A stretch of DNA of 64,000 nt from Rhodeus uyekii. Taxonomy: Eukaryota > Chordata > Actinopteri > Cypriniformes > Acheilognathidae. Under the pieces are notes generated by a model. It saw only the letters and a program-made list of their open reading frames with translations, was not told the DNA's origin and made no database searches. The DNA is taken from positions 2,176,001-2,240,000 of the forward strand of contig JAWRVZ010000048.1 in NCBI GenBank assembly GCA_037043235.1. Reading direction: 5' to 3'. This document shows positions 1 through 11,471 of the stretch, one piece after another. How positions within the stretch are numbered: position 1 is the stretch's first letter; every line of letters begins with the position of its first letter. The position numbers were made by a program, and so were the translations under genes.

Positions 1-139
1 ATATTTGGAGTTCAGGAGATTGTCTTGACCAGGACCAACTCCTAAATGCATTGAAGCAACTGCCATGTGAATGGTTGATTAAGATAATTGCATTAATGAG
101 AAATTGAACAGGTGTTCCTAATAATCCTTTAGGTGAGTG
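1..139 (-). mobile_element. Tc1-like transposon, 5' terminal part, cut by window edge
   Basis: This is the outer end of a Tc1/mariner-type element; read on the minus strand it starts with the inverted repeat CACTCACCTAAAGG and runs toward the left edge. The right boundary is followed by TA (140-141), the expected target duplication. The sequence matches the untranslated 5' part of a Tc1-like family abundant in cyprinids (recognised from memory). The transposase start would lie outside the window. The copy at 5233-5998 carries a related 3' end. Confidence 0.8.
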
Positions 140-141
140 TA

Positions 142-3100
142 CATACACACACATTTATGGTTGTTTTTGCATTTTATTCAATGCATAGTCTATTGTTAAT
201 TGTGAATTCTGCTACTTCATATGGCCAAATACTGACAAACTTTGGATGGCGAACCCATAAGTTAACTTCTACTCAAAGCTGTTCACGCAAGCATGCCTCT
301 ATTGAAATACCACATTTATATTTCCATCATTTTCTCATCTATACCTTCACACCTGAAAAATCACCAATATTTCTGAATAATTAGCATATTGAAGACTGTT
401 GCGACTGACTTCTTTCAGAATAATAACCTTCAGGCATTCAGGAAAGAAATGTATGCTCACGCCACTATATTAATATAGTTCTATCAGGTATGACTGACAG
501 CTTGGGTCGAATTGTAGCGCTGCATCTGGCGTGTCAATAAACTCTTTCTTCACGCTCATGTTACCATAGTATCCTAATGTTGGTCTACTTGAACCTCTTC
601 AAGGTTGTTGTAAACTAAACTTACTCTCAAGATAGATGATGCTTTTTTATTATAAATCTAGCTTTTAGATGAGAGAGGAGCTCGCTGATGGTTTTTCCAG
701 CAGTGCTAGATTCAATTAAGAACGTCTTATTTTTCATCTAGCGGCTAAGTCTTTATCATTGTTTTTCAAAATCAATAGCTCGAGATGAGTCACGAGGCTT
801 GTGAATTAGAGGCCCAGCAGCAACATAAAACATGAAGCAAGCACAAGCGCAGTGTAAACTGGCATCAAAAGCGCGCAGAGTTTTATGCCTGCAATTATTG
901 CACTCCAAGCAAGTGTACACAACAACATCAAGTGGCACGAAGCTTTTAATGGTGATCTCAGCCAGAGTAGACAAAATTGACATGGCCTTTTTATGTGTCG
1001 TCTGAGATTCGCAGGAGCGATTACGTCGGGCTCATGGCCAAACAAGATGTCAACCAAGGCTGAAGCGACTAAGTCTGGGGTATCAAAATGATAGTGATTT
1101 TAGTGAAATGAGCATGCATTTATTTGACCATTCATAGAGACGATGGTAAAAGAAAGAGGATTGGGAAAAAGCACTTCAATACAGGTTCCACCTATGAATG
1201 AATGAATAAATATTGATTTCCATTTGATAATAAAAGAAATACTTAAGTGATACACATTTGACAGAAGTTTTTTTTTTCTTCAAGTTTCTGCATCCTAAGG
1301 AAAATCTATACATTAATCAGCCTGAAACACACCAGCATACGTTTGTGAGGGTCAGATCAGGTAGAAACAGCTCATTAAGATGCACATTTACACTTTTTAC
1401 AGTGTGGGAAGCATATCCATTAGGGTAAGCACACACTCACGGAACGTATTTTATGGAGAAAATCATATTCACTGTGGCAGGCTTTGTCATTAACCTTGGA
1501 TGACAGATTTATGCATTTTCTAAATTACCTTTCTAATTAATGACCACTCAAAAAGCTACTAAACTGATGTAGAAATAAAGGCTGAAAATAAATACAGTGG
1601 CACGGTGGCGTCCAAAATGTTTGTCACAGAGGATATCGTGTTTTAAGACCACAAAACCAGTTTTCATTGCTTAATTTAATGCAATAAAAGCCAAAACATG
1701 GGGATCATCCTCAAACCTTTACATGCCTTTAAATGGGAATATTTCAACTGAAATAATGTTTTCATTTTCTCATTTGTTGTTCAGTCCGTGTTTAATTAAA
1801 TACATGAACAGTGCAACTTAATAAACATTGATGAAGATGAGAACGAAAGAATTATGGGAGAAATGGGGGTGGGAACGGTGGGGGGAATTTAGATTAATTG
1901 AAAACTGCTTTTCAATTTCAATAAGGAAAGTTTTTTTAACCAATAAATTTAATAGTACCCTCAATTTAAAAGCAGATTGGTTTAATTAAAAGAGTGCTGA
2001 ACCATTCAGCGGTGTGATTGAATGTAGGCCCTTTTGAATTATGAGGTGCAGTTTTTGGACAAGGAGAAATTATAAATCGAAGTGGTGAATTACCCTATAA
2101 TGTTTAGGTTTAACTTCAGTTGCACAAACATGAACTTTAAACAGAAGCATGCAGACGTGCTAAAATCTAACCCATGTTCATAAGTGACATCTTGTCAATC
2201 ATTTAAAAACATTTCTCATTAGACTGTAATATACATGAATCAACTACTTTAATGATTATAATCACAGTAGGAATACAATGGGAATCACATTAAACTTAAA
2301 TTACAATAGGAATCAAATTAAATGCTATTAATAAAAGCACAAAGCTGTCACAATCACAACAGAAATATACACTGGAAGCATAAACATGAACCACACTTCT
2401 AAAGTTGATATGAACTGAAAGACAATTGATCAGAAGCAGGGGTGCAAATAGACAAGTGAACCAAACGAGACACAGGTGACAATAATCAGTGGCTAAGGTT
2501 GATTTTCCACTTATTTTGTTAAGACACACTGTAAAATACGACATTCTTCTAATAACATTGCAACAACAAGTCAACTGACTCTCATTAGAATATTAGTGAC
2601 TGTCTGCTTAACATCTGATAACTCTTTTGTGTGATGCTCCTCAACACACATTATATTACTATAAGTAACTGCATGTCAACTTATTCTAACCCTACCAGTC
2701 TACTAATGATCTAATGAGAGTTACCTTACATGTAGTTGCAAAATTAATGAGTTATATTTAGTCGAATGTCTAAAGTCCATCAAACTGTAACCATAACAAC
2801 TTTTTATACCACTTAAAGTTAACTAACATACGTGCTAAACTTATGATTTTGCTTGCTTTAAAAAACTGCTCGATCAGTTAGGGAAAAAAAAAAAGGTATG
2901 CTGAAAACACAAAGCAAGAAACCGTAAAAGCTGGCAACAAGCACACGTCAACCTCATCCTTTGGTGACCATAAACCGGCTTATCTAATCTCCCCCAGGAA
3001 CTGGAAGACTCTTACTTAACATGCATGACAACCAAAGGCGCTGAAGGATCTAGATAAAGGCGAGCTAGCAGGGTTGGGATTAGATTTGAGGAAGCTTCAA

Positions 3101-3467
3101 CGACAAGTGTTTAACAAGGTTGGGCTCAGCAGGAGACCGTGCGGTGCAAATAATTAGAACACTAGGGAACCGTGTTCTGCAGGGGGTTTCGGCTCAGACC
3201 TGATGTGTGACAGACAATGCAAGCCTTTGTCATCACCCATTGTTCATTCAGCTGTTAGCAGATGGTGTATATCACAACATGTGGAGGTGTCCCATCTGTT
3301 GCTCGGGGCACGATCCTTTGCCTTTTAAATGTCTGGAAGGGTTGAAAACATAATTAGAGCAGTAATAAAGACACTGTCTGATAAATGTATTTAACAAAGC
3401 CTTCAATTATCAAAATATACATCGAGGAGACGTTCATTCAGTTGTGAGCGGTATTAGGGAAATTAAA
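142..3467. other. Unique AT-rich intergenic sequence
   Basis: No gene is seen. Open frames are short, overlap on opposite strands and look random. Two stretches are compositionally richer and free of recognisable repeats: about 800-1090 and about 3000-3465. Both contain TAAT-type homeodomain-like motifs and could be conserved regulatory DNA, but conservation cannot be seen from one sequence. A homopolymer A run lies near 2884. Confidence 0.5.
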
Positions 3468-3573
3468 TTGGAGGTCAAGGTCATGGGCTCGATTCCCAGG
3501 GAAAGAAAGAACTGATCAGAATGTCAATGTAAGTCGCTCTGGATAAATTGTCTGCCAAATGCAGAAATGTAAA
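3468..3573 (+). mobile_element. tRNA-derived SINE, truncated
   Basis: It contains a tRNA-like B-box (GGGCTCGATTCCC) followed by the body and tail seen in five other copies in this window: AAGAACTGATCAGAATGTCA, then a variant of the block GTCGCTYTGGATAAA..TCTGCCAAATGC. The A-box half is missing, so it is 5' truncated. It is not a tRNA gene, because no acceptor stem or anticodon arm can be formed. Confidence 0.75.
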
Positions 3574-3689
3574 AGCTATAGCCTACTATAAAAGATAGAA
3601 CATGGATTTTCTGTACAAATCCGGTTTGCGTTGTGTGATATATCTAAAGAGAGATTGCGTATGCTAGCTTATTATTGTTAAACTTTGGT

Positions 3690-3802
3690 CAGGGTCCAGT
3701 TCTCACTACTAACTACAACTTTTGCCAAAAAACAAAAACCCTCTTAATTACTGCTTATTAATAGTCAGTAAGGTAGTTGTTATGTTTAGGTATTAGGTAG
3801 GC
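3690..3802 (+). repeat. Dispersed cyprinid repeat fragment
   Basis: The segment begins near GGTCCAGTTCTCACTACTAA and contains TTAGGTATTAGGTAGG, which I recognise as part of a common cyprinid interspersed repeat. Both ends are ragged and no target duplication is visible. The class is uncertain. Confidence 0.45.
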
Positions 3803-4175
3803 TTAAAGGGTTAGTTCAGCCAAAAAAAACAAAAAAACCCACCATCAAGCCATCCTTAGGTACTTACAAAATTGCAGTTATATTCTCCAACTCTTCCAAG
3901 CTTTATATTGGGAGTGAATTGTAACTTGTTTTTTGAAGTCCAAAAAAAGCACATCCATTCATCGTGATTCATGTAATAAAAAGTAATTCATACGGCTCCA
4001 GTGGGTTAATAAAAGCCTTCTGAAGAGAAGCAATGCATTTTTTCAAAGAAAAAACACCCATAGTTATAACTTTATGAACTAGAATTACTGGCTTTTTTGT
4101 AATGGCAGTACTCGAGTCAAGTTCTTGACGAATGCACAACCACAGAGAATAGAGCAAAACGCAGGTCATGAATCA
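3803..4175 (+). mobile_element. MITE fragment starting TTAAAGGG
   Basis: The left end TTAAAGGGTTAGTTCAGCC resembles the terminus of a very common cyprinid non-autonomous DNA transposon (TTAAAGGGATAGTTCACCC type). The interior, with GGCTCCAGTGGGTTAATAAA at about 3994-4013, also belongs to this repeat by recognition. The matching right terminus is not found, so the copy is truncated near 4175. Other pieces of this family occur at 52800-52975 and 54690-54870. Confidence 0.55.
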
Positions 4176-4241
4176 GAAGTCTGAAATGAGAAATTTTAAA
4201 GAGAAATGTTGAAGATGCATGGGTTTGACTAGCACTATTTG

Positions 4242-4242
4242 T

Positions 4243-4270
<28 letters not shown>
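4242..4270. repeat. (TA)n microsatellite
   Basis: About 14 uninterrupted TA units, followed by a short GA-rich run. Confidence 0.95.
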
Positions 4271-4273
<3 letters not shown>

Positions 4274-5232
4274 GCAGAGAGAGAATACTTTAAGTAAAAT
4301 ATGAATATATATTTCAGAATAAGGGGAAATTCAAAACACTTGCTTAATTTTCGTGAAAACCATGTCATGCTGCAGCAAATTTGAAATGGTTATTTCATTT
4401 TCTTTGTGTAAAACATATATATTGTACAATGCACCCAGTCCCAAATACGATTAAATATAAAGCATTCTACTGAACTCTACCATGTATAAAGTTATAGTTT
4501 GCTCCACTCAGCAGCCAGTCTCTGGCTCAAGTCCCATTGACCCAGTCTGCACATCACAGCACAGCACAGAGATCAGAGTGCAGCAGTTGTCAAGCAAATT
4601 CTCTTTCTGAATTTCTTCCAGGGTCTTTGCTCATGCTCACTGCAATCTCAAAGCAAATCTCGCAGTATGGCTGTAAGCTTTACATAATATCTATGATAAT
4701 GAAAGGACATGAAAGTGCATTTCCTACTTAGCAGGAAGGCTGATAACAGGCCTCAAAAGGATGCAAAGAATTTTAAATAAGGTGGGCAGGACTGCTGTTT
4801 TATGCTTTTATGCTTCTGCTCCTGCTGCTAGCCACTTGCGTTTGCTGTTTTTCCATGATTTTGTTGGTTTTTACCAGGTTTGTTTTGAAAATGTTTTAGC
4901 AATAAACTGATAGAACAACACATCCACACACTGTACATACATTCACACACTTTAAACCCTGATTTTCATGACTCCAGATCAATTTTTGCTCTTTGCCTGT
5001 TTGATTGATGACTTCCTACAGTACATTGTTTTGAAATACATTTATTTTTAAAGAATGGACCCTGTAGAGTGACACAACTGATTGCTTTGTGGGAAAATAC
5101 CTCACATAAATTCCCAGAATTTGGGGAACTCAGGCTCGGAAGGGAAGGAGGGAAAGGGATGAGGAGAGTTTTTACACATACACTTACAAAAAAAACCAAA
5201 AAAAAACACACAAGAACAAATAAAGGTTTGCA
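4271..5232. other. Intergenic, nothing recognised
   Basis: AT-rich sequence without convincing coding frames. An A-rich, CA-rich tract at about 5172-5222 directly precedes the Tc1-like remnant and may mark the breakpoint at which its 5' half was lost. Confidence 0.5.
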
Positions 5233-5991
5233 GCAAAGCATTTGTGAAGCCACAACACGCACAACCTTGAGGCGGATGGGCTACAACAGCAGAAGACCCC
5301 ACCGGGTACCACTCATATCCACTAAAAATAGGAAAAAGAGGATACAATTTGCACAAGCTCAAGTTCAAGCCTAGAAAAATGTTGCCTGGTCTGATGAGTC
5401 TCGATTTCTGTTGAGACATTCAGATGGTAGAGTCAGAATTTGGCATAAGCAGAATGAGAACATGGATCCATCATGTCTTGTTACCACTGTGCAGGCTGGT
5501 GGTGGTAGTGTAATGTTGTGGGGGATGTTTTCTTGGCACACTTCATGCCCCTTAGTGCCAATTGGTTATCGTTTAAATGCCACGGCCTACCTGAGCATTG
5601 TTTCTGACCATGTCCATCTCTTTATGACCACCATGTACTCATCCTCTGATGCTGCTTCCAGCAGGACAATGCACCATGTCACAAAGCTCAAATCATTTCA
5701 AATTGGTTTCTTGAACATGACAATGAGTTCACTGCACTAAAACGGCCCCACAGTCACCAGATCTCAACCCAATAGAGCGTCTTTGGGATGTGGTGGAACG
5801 GGAGCTTCGTGTCCTGGATGTGCATCCCACAAATCTCCATCAACTGCAAGATGCTCCTATCAATATGGGCCAACATTTCAAATGAATGCTTTCAGCACCT
5901 TGTTGAATCAATGCCACGTAGAATTAAAGCAGTTCTGAAGGCGAAAGGGGTCAAACACAGTATTAGTATGCTGTTTCTAATAAACCTTTAG
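5233..5991 (+). pseudogene. Tc1-like transposase remnant (DDE type)
   Basis: The decayed 3' part of a Tc1/mariner transposase, the enzyme that cuts and re-inserts the element at TA sites. Recognisable peptides in order are TRTTLRRMGYNSRRPHRVPL (about 5258-5317), a WSDESRF-like block with the first catalytic Asp (about 5382-5402), GGGSVMLWGMFS (about 5492-5527), a degraded QDNAPCH-like block near 5660-5690, and after a frame change the SPDLNPIERLWDVV-type block (about 5753-5793) holding the last acidic residue. A stop at about 5372 and at least one frameshift near 5730-5760 break the frame. It cannot be functional. Confidence 0.85.
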
Positions 5992-5998
5992 ATGAGTG
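5233..5998 (+). mobile_element. Tc1-like transposon, 3' half
   Basis: This is the 3' portion of a Tc1-like element, covering about two thirds of the transposase gene and the right inverted repeat (CTAATAAACCTTTAGATGAGTG), then TA at 5999-6000. The 5' inverted repeat and the DNA-binding region are missing. The terminal repeat is close to the one at 139, so both belong to the same or sister families, but they lie in opposite orientation and are separate insertions. Confidence 0.85.
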
Positions 5999-6000
5999 TA

Positions 6001-6330
6001 CATACCATTACAGTATTTGTTAATATTTTAAATGCACTTTTAATATATATATATAATAAATTACTAAATAAACAACAAAATCATGAAATAATACCGACAG
6101 TCAGAGCAGAAAAGTCATCAAATCCAATCCTGATGATGATGATGATGATGAAGCTTGGCAGGTAATAACTGTAGTGGGGTACATGGCAGCAGAGATGAAG
6201 GAAGAATGTCTGATGGATGATGCCTTGGACCACAGGATAACAAGACAGGTCACTCAAACTTGAAAGAGGGGAGAAAAAAAGCGTGACAGCAAGAAACACT
6301 ATGGTCAACGCTAACGATCCGACAAAAACA
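6001..6330. other. Intergenic with short TGA microsatellite
   Basis: AT-rich sequence. A (TGA)n run of about six units lies at 6131-6150. No gene is seen. Confidence 0.6.
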
Positions 6331-6620
6331 ATACATGGGCTGCGTTCAGAGGATGCATGCCAAGGTAGGATTGCATCAAGAATGTCCGAATCCAAATCTA
6401 TCTTCACTTCCTGTCTCCTGGAATACCTTCAGAAGGCAGGATAGAGGTAGCCATTGCCGCCTTTGATATACACCATCCTAAATATGCGGTTTTACAGTCA
6501 TACAGTTGTGGTTGGTGGTCAGTATATGTTGGGGGTCAACTTGTATTTTTTTTTTACGGACATTTCCCCTTTTGCTGTCATTTCTAGAGAGAAATTACTA
6601 TGAATAAAATAATTATTTGA
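6330..6620 (+). repeat. Dispersed repeat, copy A
   Basis: It shares diverged but colinear blocks with 7950-8225 in the same orientation: an ACTTCCTGTCTCCT block (about 6405 and 8018), a GATAG-containing block shortly after, and TGTCATTTCTAG followed by GA-AATTACT near 6577 and 8189. The two copies probably come from one non-autonomous transposon family. No terminal repeats were identified, so the class is unknown. Confidence 0.55.
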
Positions 6621-7949
6621 TTAACAACAAAGCTCTCACTCTATTTTGCTGTAGATAACTAAACCATGTCTCAGAATCCCACCTTTAACACGCCACCATG
6701 GAACGGCGTCACACAAACCCATCATTTCACCAGCTGATTAAAAACTATCTAGATCTCAAAATGAGCAAGACAGAAGTGAACGTTTAGCCTTTAAAGACAT
6801 AAGATCCCACCATAAGTATTTGAGCAATGTTTTACAGTGAAATAACAGTTTTACAAATAAATCATTTCAAACACTTGCCAGTCACTGAAAGTGCCTTTGA
6901 GCTCTTTTTTTTATGTGTTAAATGTTAAGTTTGGCTGTTAACCTCATAAAAATGCAGCGTTGTCCATCTCCTGTCTCAACTAAACTCGTTTTGGACCAAA
7001 GTATTCAGCAGGCAAAAAATCCCTGGTCATTGCCCCGAGGAAGCCCCAGTGAGGCACAAACAAGACCCGGGAGTGACATTGGAAACGTGACTGGCCCTGG
7101 CACACACACTAAACACACTATACAACATCGGTTCCCTGCAAATTAAGCTGAAATATTTACTTGAAATATTAACTTGCCATATTTAGACATCTTTGCATTC
7201 AAAGTTTCATTGAAGTCTTGACCAAGACATTCAGTTCAGAGTTTCCTTAACCTCTTCTAACAGAATCATTGAGCAATGCCAAATCTCTCTCCCTCCTACT
7301 CTCTCTGTTTATGGTCTATATCGAAGCTGCTTCAGCCAGCTAAAGGTCACCTGAATGCAATAGCAGAAGCCTGAATGCTGCCCTGGTGTTAGTAGTCCTC
7401 TGCTGAGCAATTATGGCAACTGAATTACCATGGCTTGCAAGGTTGTCTGGGATCATTACCAATTAACCTTTAGGGATGCCTGGCACCATGTTTGAGTGTA
7501 TTTTGTCAGGGGAAACAAAGGGGATAGGAAGGGAAACACTGGTCTAAATTATCCAGAGTTTGACAACACACAATTACCAACTAATTACCCAGAAGCTCAT
7601 GTCCTCTGCACAGCTTCTGGTGGCTTCATATAGTTCTGTGTCATAATAAAGCACAGTAGAAACTTTTGCTGTTACTGTCGTTTCTCTTATAGGAATATTG
7701 TTCAACAGATGTTCAGCTCAGTCAACGGCAATTATTGCAACACAAAATTATTTACAATTGGTAAATCTTGGCAACTCTTAACTTGTAACTTCATGTATAA
7801 TGCATTGTAATCACATTATAAATAAGGTGCATTGCACATATGACTTTTAATGAACCTTATAATGATGGTTGGGTATTGAGAAGCAGTTCTATTTTAGAAC
7901 TTTTTCCAAATTTTCAAGAACCATGAATTTTATAAGAAGCGCATTCAAC
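6621..7949. other. Unique intergenic sequence; candidate regulatory block 7340-7600
   Basis: No gene or known repeat is seen. The part at 7340-7600 has balanced composition and several AATTA motifs (CAATTAACC, CAACTAATTACC) and lacks repeat signatures. It is a reasonable candidate for a conserved non-coding element, which only a comparison among fishes can show. Confidence 0.4.
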
Positions 7950-8225
7950 TTAACATTTTCAAAATCTTTCAAAAATGCTGCCTTAGGAGGATGCCTTTCA
8001 AGGCATGTCCAAATCACTTCCTGTCTCCTAAGATGCCTTCGTCTGATAGATTTTTGAAGCCAGCATAGATGCACAGATCTCGATCCCACAGTTATGTGCT
8101 TTCCATTCAGGAAAAATCAGACAAAATAAAGATGACGTCTAAAAGTTCCAATTTGATGGTCATTCTGTGACCTGTTTAACAACTTTTGATGTCATTTCTA
8201 GTGACAAATTACTGCAGCAAGCTTT
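7950..8225 (+). repeat. Dispersed repeat, copy B
   Basis: The second copy of the repeat at 6330-6620, same orientation, about 1.6 kb away. The order of the shared blocks is preserved and the spacing between them differs, which points to independent insertions or an old duplication followed by indels. Confidence 0.55.
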
Positions 8226-8474
8226 GTTTAAAAAGGAAAGGAAGAGGAGAGAGCAGATTAACATACAAATATACTTTAACTCAAAAACAAACAAACACTG
8301 ACCGAAAGTGAAGCAGCAGCCCCTCAAGGACGACTGCCACAAACTTAAACTCATCCTTTTTTGTTCTCGAAGCTCCTTCGTGAGAACTCAAAGCTGATTA
8401 ATACTCACGCCACCGGGCTGACAACGATCCCACAGCTTTCGGCCTTGCACTGCTTACCACAGTAACTATTTAAA
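8226..8474. other. Intergenic spacer
   Basis: A short stretch with no recognisable gene or repeat. Confidence 0.5.
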
Positions 8475-8476
8475 TA

Positions 8477-9043
8477 CAGTAATACCTTGAAATTCAAGTG
8501 TCCTGACATATGAGTATTCGGAGATATGGGCAAGCATTCAATCAAATGTGTGCTTTGAGATACAAGTAACACTTGTACACACTCTGAGGGTAGGTGTTCA
8601 AGCACTCTGAGCAGCCGCTTCATGTATGGGGTAATTGCACAAGAGGCACCTTGGTTTTACAGCGGGAGGTTACCGGGGGAAACGAGTGATTTACAAGTAT
8701 TAAGCTGGGAGCAGCACGAGTTACACTTCCGTATTGTGTTTGCATTATCTACGTTATCCCTCCCTCCTCCTCTGCACATGCTGCCATTAGCCGCTAATGT
8801 TTTGATTTTACCACATTTTATTTATCCTTATATACGGTAATTTTTTGTGTGTGTCTATGTCTCTATAACAATTAAAAACATGTTTTTTCCATTGTTATTA
8901 GCACTAATAAGGGAGTTTTTTAGAGGGAATGGATTAATTGTTTTTTGTTATTTCTTATGGGGAAACATTATTTGAGATACAAGCAGTTTGAGTTACAAGC
9001 TCCGTCCTGGAACGGATTATGCTCGTATCTCAAGGTATTACTT
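8477..9043 (-). mobile_element. pogo/Tigger-like MITE, complete
   Basis: A 567-bp element flanked by TA (8475-8476 and 9044-9045). The left end is CAGTAATACCTTGAAATTCA and the right end reads, on the minus strand, AGTAATACCTTGAGATACGA, forming inverted repeats of the CAGTRNTACCTCGAGATACG type known from pogo/Tigger elements. Beyond the termini, sub-terminal sequence repeats variants of GATACAAG and GAGTTACAAG. No transposase frame remains. Minus-strand orientation is assigned because its right half, reversed, is colinear with 53231-53560. Confidence 0.75.
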
Positions 9044-9045
9044 TA

Positions 9046-10293
9046 TTCACGGGAGGAGCACGTTCAAATGATCTATCCAATCAGCATTAGAGGCAACCTA
9101 TAAATACTTAGCTGACTCACTTATGCTCCTCATTGTTTTGTTTTTTTTGTCCTTTTTTCTGGATCCTTCACATCTCCTCACACTTACCATCCTAACCAGA
9201 GATTCTGGGAGTACTCTGGGTTTGGGACACATACCCTACATACTCTATTACTCTATCTAATGATTTGTAAATGTGAACTTGTGAATAAAGACTTAGATTT
9301 AAGGATTAACAAGGAATTACATCACTTAACTGTGTTATATCCTCAGTGTCTGTTTGGTGCAGCTGTGCATTATCACACTCCATGTATAACCAGTGTGTTT
9401 TGCGATGTGCTGGAGAAATCATCAGCTGGCAGCTCCCATCTCACACAGAATTTATCCTCTGATTCATAATCAGAAGTGAGACAACTCAAACCCTGGATGC
9501 ATACATGTTTCTGGATATAACTATAATAAAATGCCAACACTTCTGTCATACGTCAGTGATATTTTCATTTATTACACTCATACATGCATTATTTTAAAAT
9601 CTGTGAATATACACACTATTAACAAACCCACTTTCTTGCTGTTGAACATTTCATTGCTGCTCTTTTTACAGCAGATTAATACAAAGACTGTTATATATAT
9701 TCATTTCAATTTACATGTATTAAATGTTTTGTGAAAAAAATGCTTTGTACTTTATTTACAGTTATTATATAATCTAGTGTATTTAAAAAAAAAAAAGAAC
9801 ACTTTTATAATGTATTACACAGAGGCTTCAAGTAGAGTGTTACCAAAAATCAATCACAGTGAAACATAGTTCAAGTCTAAATTTGTTAAAATCAGAGTAT
9901 GCATTGTTCTGATATGCTTTTTTGTTGAAAATTTGGTCTCATTTCATCCTCGTGTCAGAGAAAGTGTCATTAGAAGTATGAACTGGATGCGAAAGCTATG
10001 GACTTTTAAGCTAATAAGCTATCCTAGTTTTATTCCATTTTAATATCTGAATGTTAGTAAAAAAAAAAGAACAAAACAAAAAAGGTTACTGGTCAACTGT
10101 GCAGGCTCCTTTGAAGGTATCTTGAGTAATGCAGTGCAATATTCAACAAAGTACATACAAGAGACCTGAACTGGAAGCGATATAACCATTTTACAGAATA
10201 AGAGCATGTTTATTTGCTCATAACCCCCATAATACAGGCACAAGACCTACAGTAAAAAAAAAAGACATTTCTTTTCACCACCATTTCTGTTCA
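9046..10293. other. Intergenic, nothing recognised
   Basis: AT-rich sequence without a gene. A segment at about 9046-9250 contains a TATA-like CCTATAAATACTTA and pyrimidine tracts and could be part of an old LTR, but no partner copy or element boundaries were found. Poly-A runs occur near 9786 and 10060. Confidence 0.4.
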
Positions 10294-10295
10294 AT

Positions 10296-11469
10296 AGAGC
10301 GCGCCCGATCGTGACGTAGTTTTACGACAGCCGCCATTTTGGGGGACCACTTCTAATCAATGTCATGGGGGAAGCGACGTTAAAGCAAGTGTTATCGCAG
10401 AAAAAAAAACTTTTTATGTAAATCTAGGGAGAAAAGTGAGCGTAAGAGTCAAACTAAATATAGAGATGGACTTGAGAATTTTGAAAGAGACAGGTACGAG
10501 GCAATATAGCGTTAATAAAGGGACAGGATCCGTATGAAATTGTGACCTGGTCTACGGACGTCAATCTTCTAGCGAACACAACATACATTAATGTTCTCAA
10601 CTATCTGGTTTTCACCCTAAGTCCTTATACAGCCGAAGATCTTCAGTGTTACAAAGGACTTGACGCTTACAATCAGCTAGTGTGTGGCTGGGTGCGAGAA
10701 GTGTGTCTTGTGTCATCAATGACAGATGTGTAACAACTGCCAAGGTAGATGAAATGGTTTTCATTAGCAATAAAGTTTATTAAAAAAAAATAGAGGCATT
10801 CCTACTTTCTAATCCAACAGTTTGGACCAAAAATATTTTCATTTAACATCTTTATAAACTTTTGTTACCTGAACAGATCTTGCAAAATGCTGTTTATTGA
10901 TGTCCTACACCTGTATGAAAAGCTAAGATTAAAGTATGATTATTTCTACAGAAAATACACTCAAAAACCCCAAACAGAGGTCAGGTATTGTTACATATAT
11001 TATCGGCAAACTGTTGGATACCGCCTTTTTGCAGGCACATAATATACATGGATATAATGCTTGATAATTGCAGCGCTTTATGTGTGTCGTGGGATGGTTT
11101 TTATTCACTGTAGATCCGGATAAGCACATCCATGTGATCTAATCATGATCTACATTTGTTCACCTTTAATTTGATTACGTTATTGATGGGCAAGAAGCAA
11201 ATAGTGTATGTCCAGATCTGGATGATAGCATTGCATATTTCTGACGGACTAAGCCAATCACTCTCTCAACATGAATTCGACTGTTTGCATTTCTCACGTC
11301 TGGCCTTTGACAGCTGTTGTGTACGATCACCTTGGTGTGTTATTACCTTAGGCAGCCTAAAATATGACTGTTTCACAACATGATTAACATTCGGTGCGCG
11401 CTGTATCCAGCTCTACTTGTCCCCCATTATGGCGGCGACGGTGCGCGTGACGTCATACGGGCACGCTCT
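10296..11469 (+). mobile_element. ISL2EU-like DNA transposon, non-autonomous, complete ends
   Basis: A 1174-bp element bounded by AT on both sides (10294-10295 and 11470-11471). The left end starts AGAGCGCGCCCG and the right end, reversed, AGAGCGTGCCCG. Both continue through GACGT-containing sequence to the shared CCGCCATTTTGGGGGAC / CCGCCATAATGGGGGAC block, giving imperfect inverted repeats of about 53 bp. Two-base AT duplications together with a YqaJ/SWIM-type ORF fragment are features of the ISL2EU (PIF/Harbinger-related) group. No transposase is recognisable, so movement would need an enzyme from elsewhere. Confidence 0.7.
10527..10746 (+). pseudogene. YqaJ/SWIM-type ORF remnant of ISL2EU-like element
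   Basis: A short frame inside the transposon encodes YTAEDLQCYKGLDAYNQLVC followed by GWVREVC. This resembles the conserved N-terminal block (YTAEDLKxYKSLDAYNxFxxGWV type) of proteins with a SWIM zinc finger and YqaJ-like nuclease carried by ISL2EU elements, and of domesticated relatives in animals. Near 10703-10712 the frame shifts: a neighbouring frame continues CVINDRCVTTAKV, and GT follows at a possible old splice donor (about 10746). The nuclease domain is absent. Family assignment is from motif memory; the frameshift is read directly. Non-functional. Confidence 0.65.
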
Positions 11470-11471
11470 AT

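Noticed and set aside
1..5998. A single Tc1 element spanning 1 to 5998
   Set aside because: The two ends lie in opposite orientation, the interior is unique sequence and far longer than a Tc1 element; they are separate insertions.
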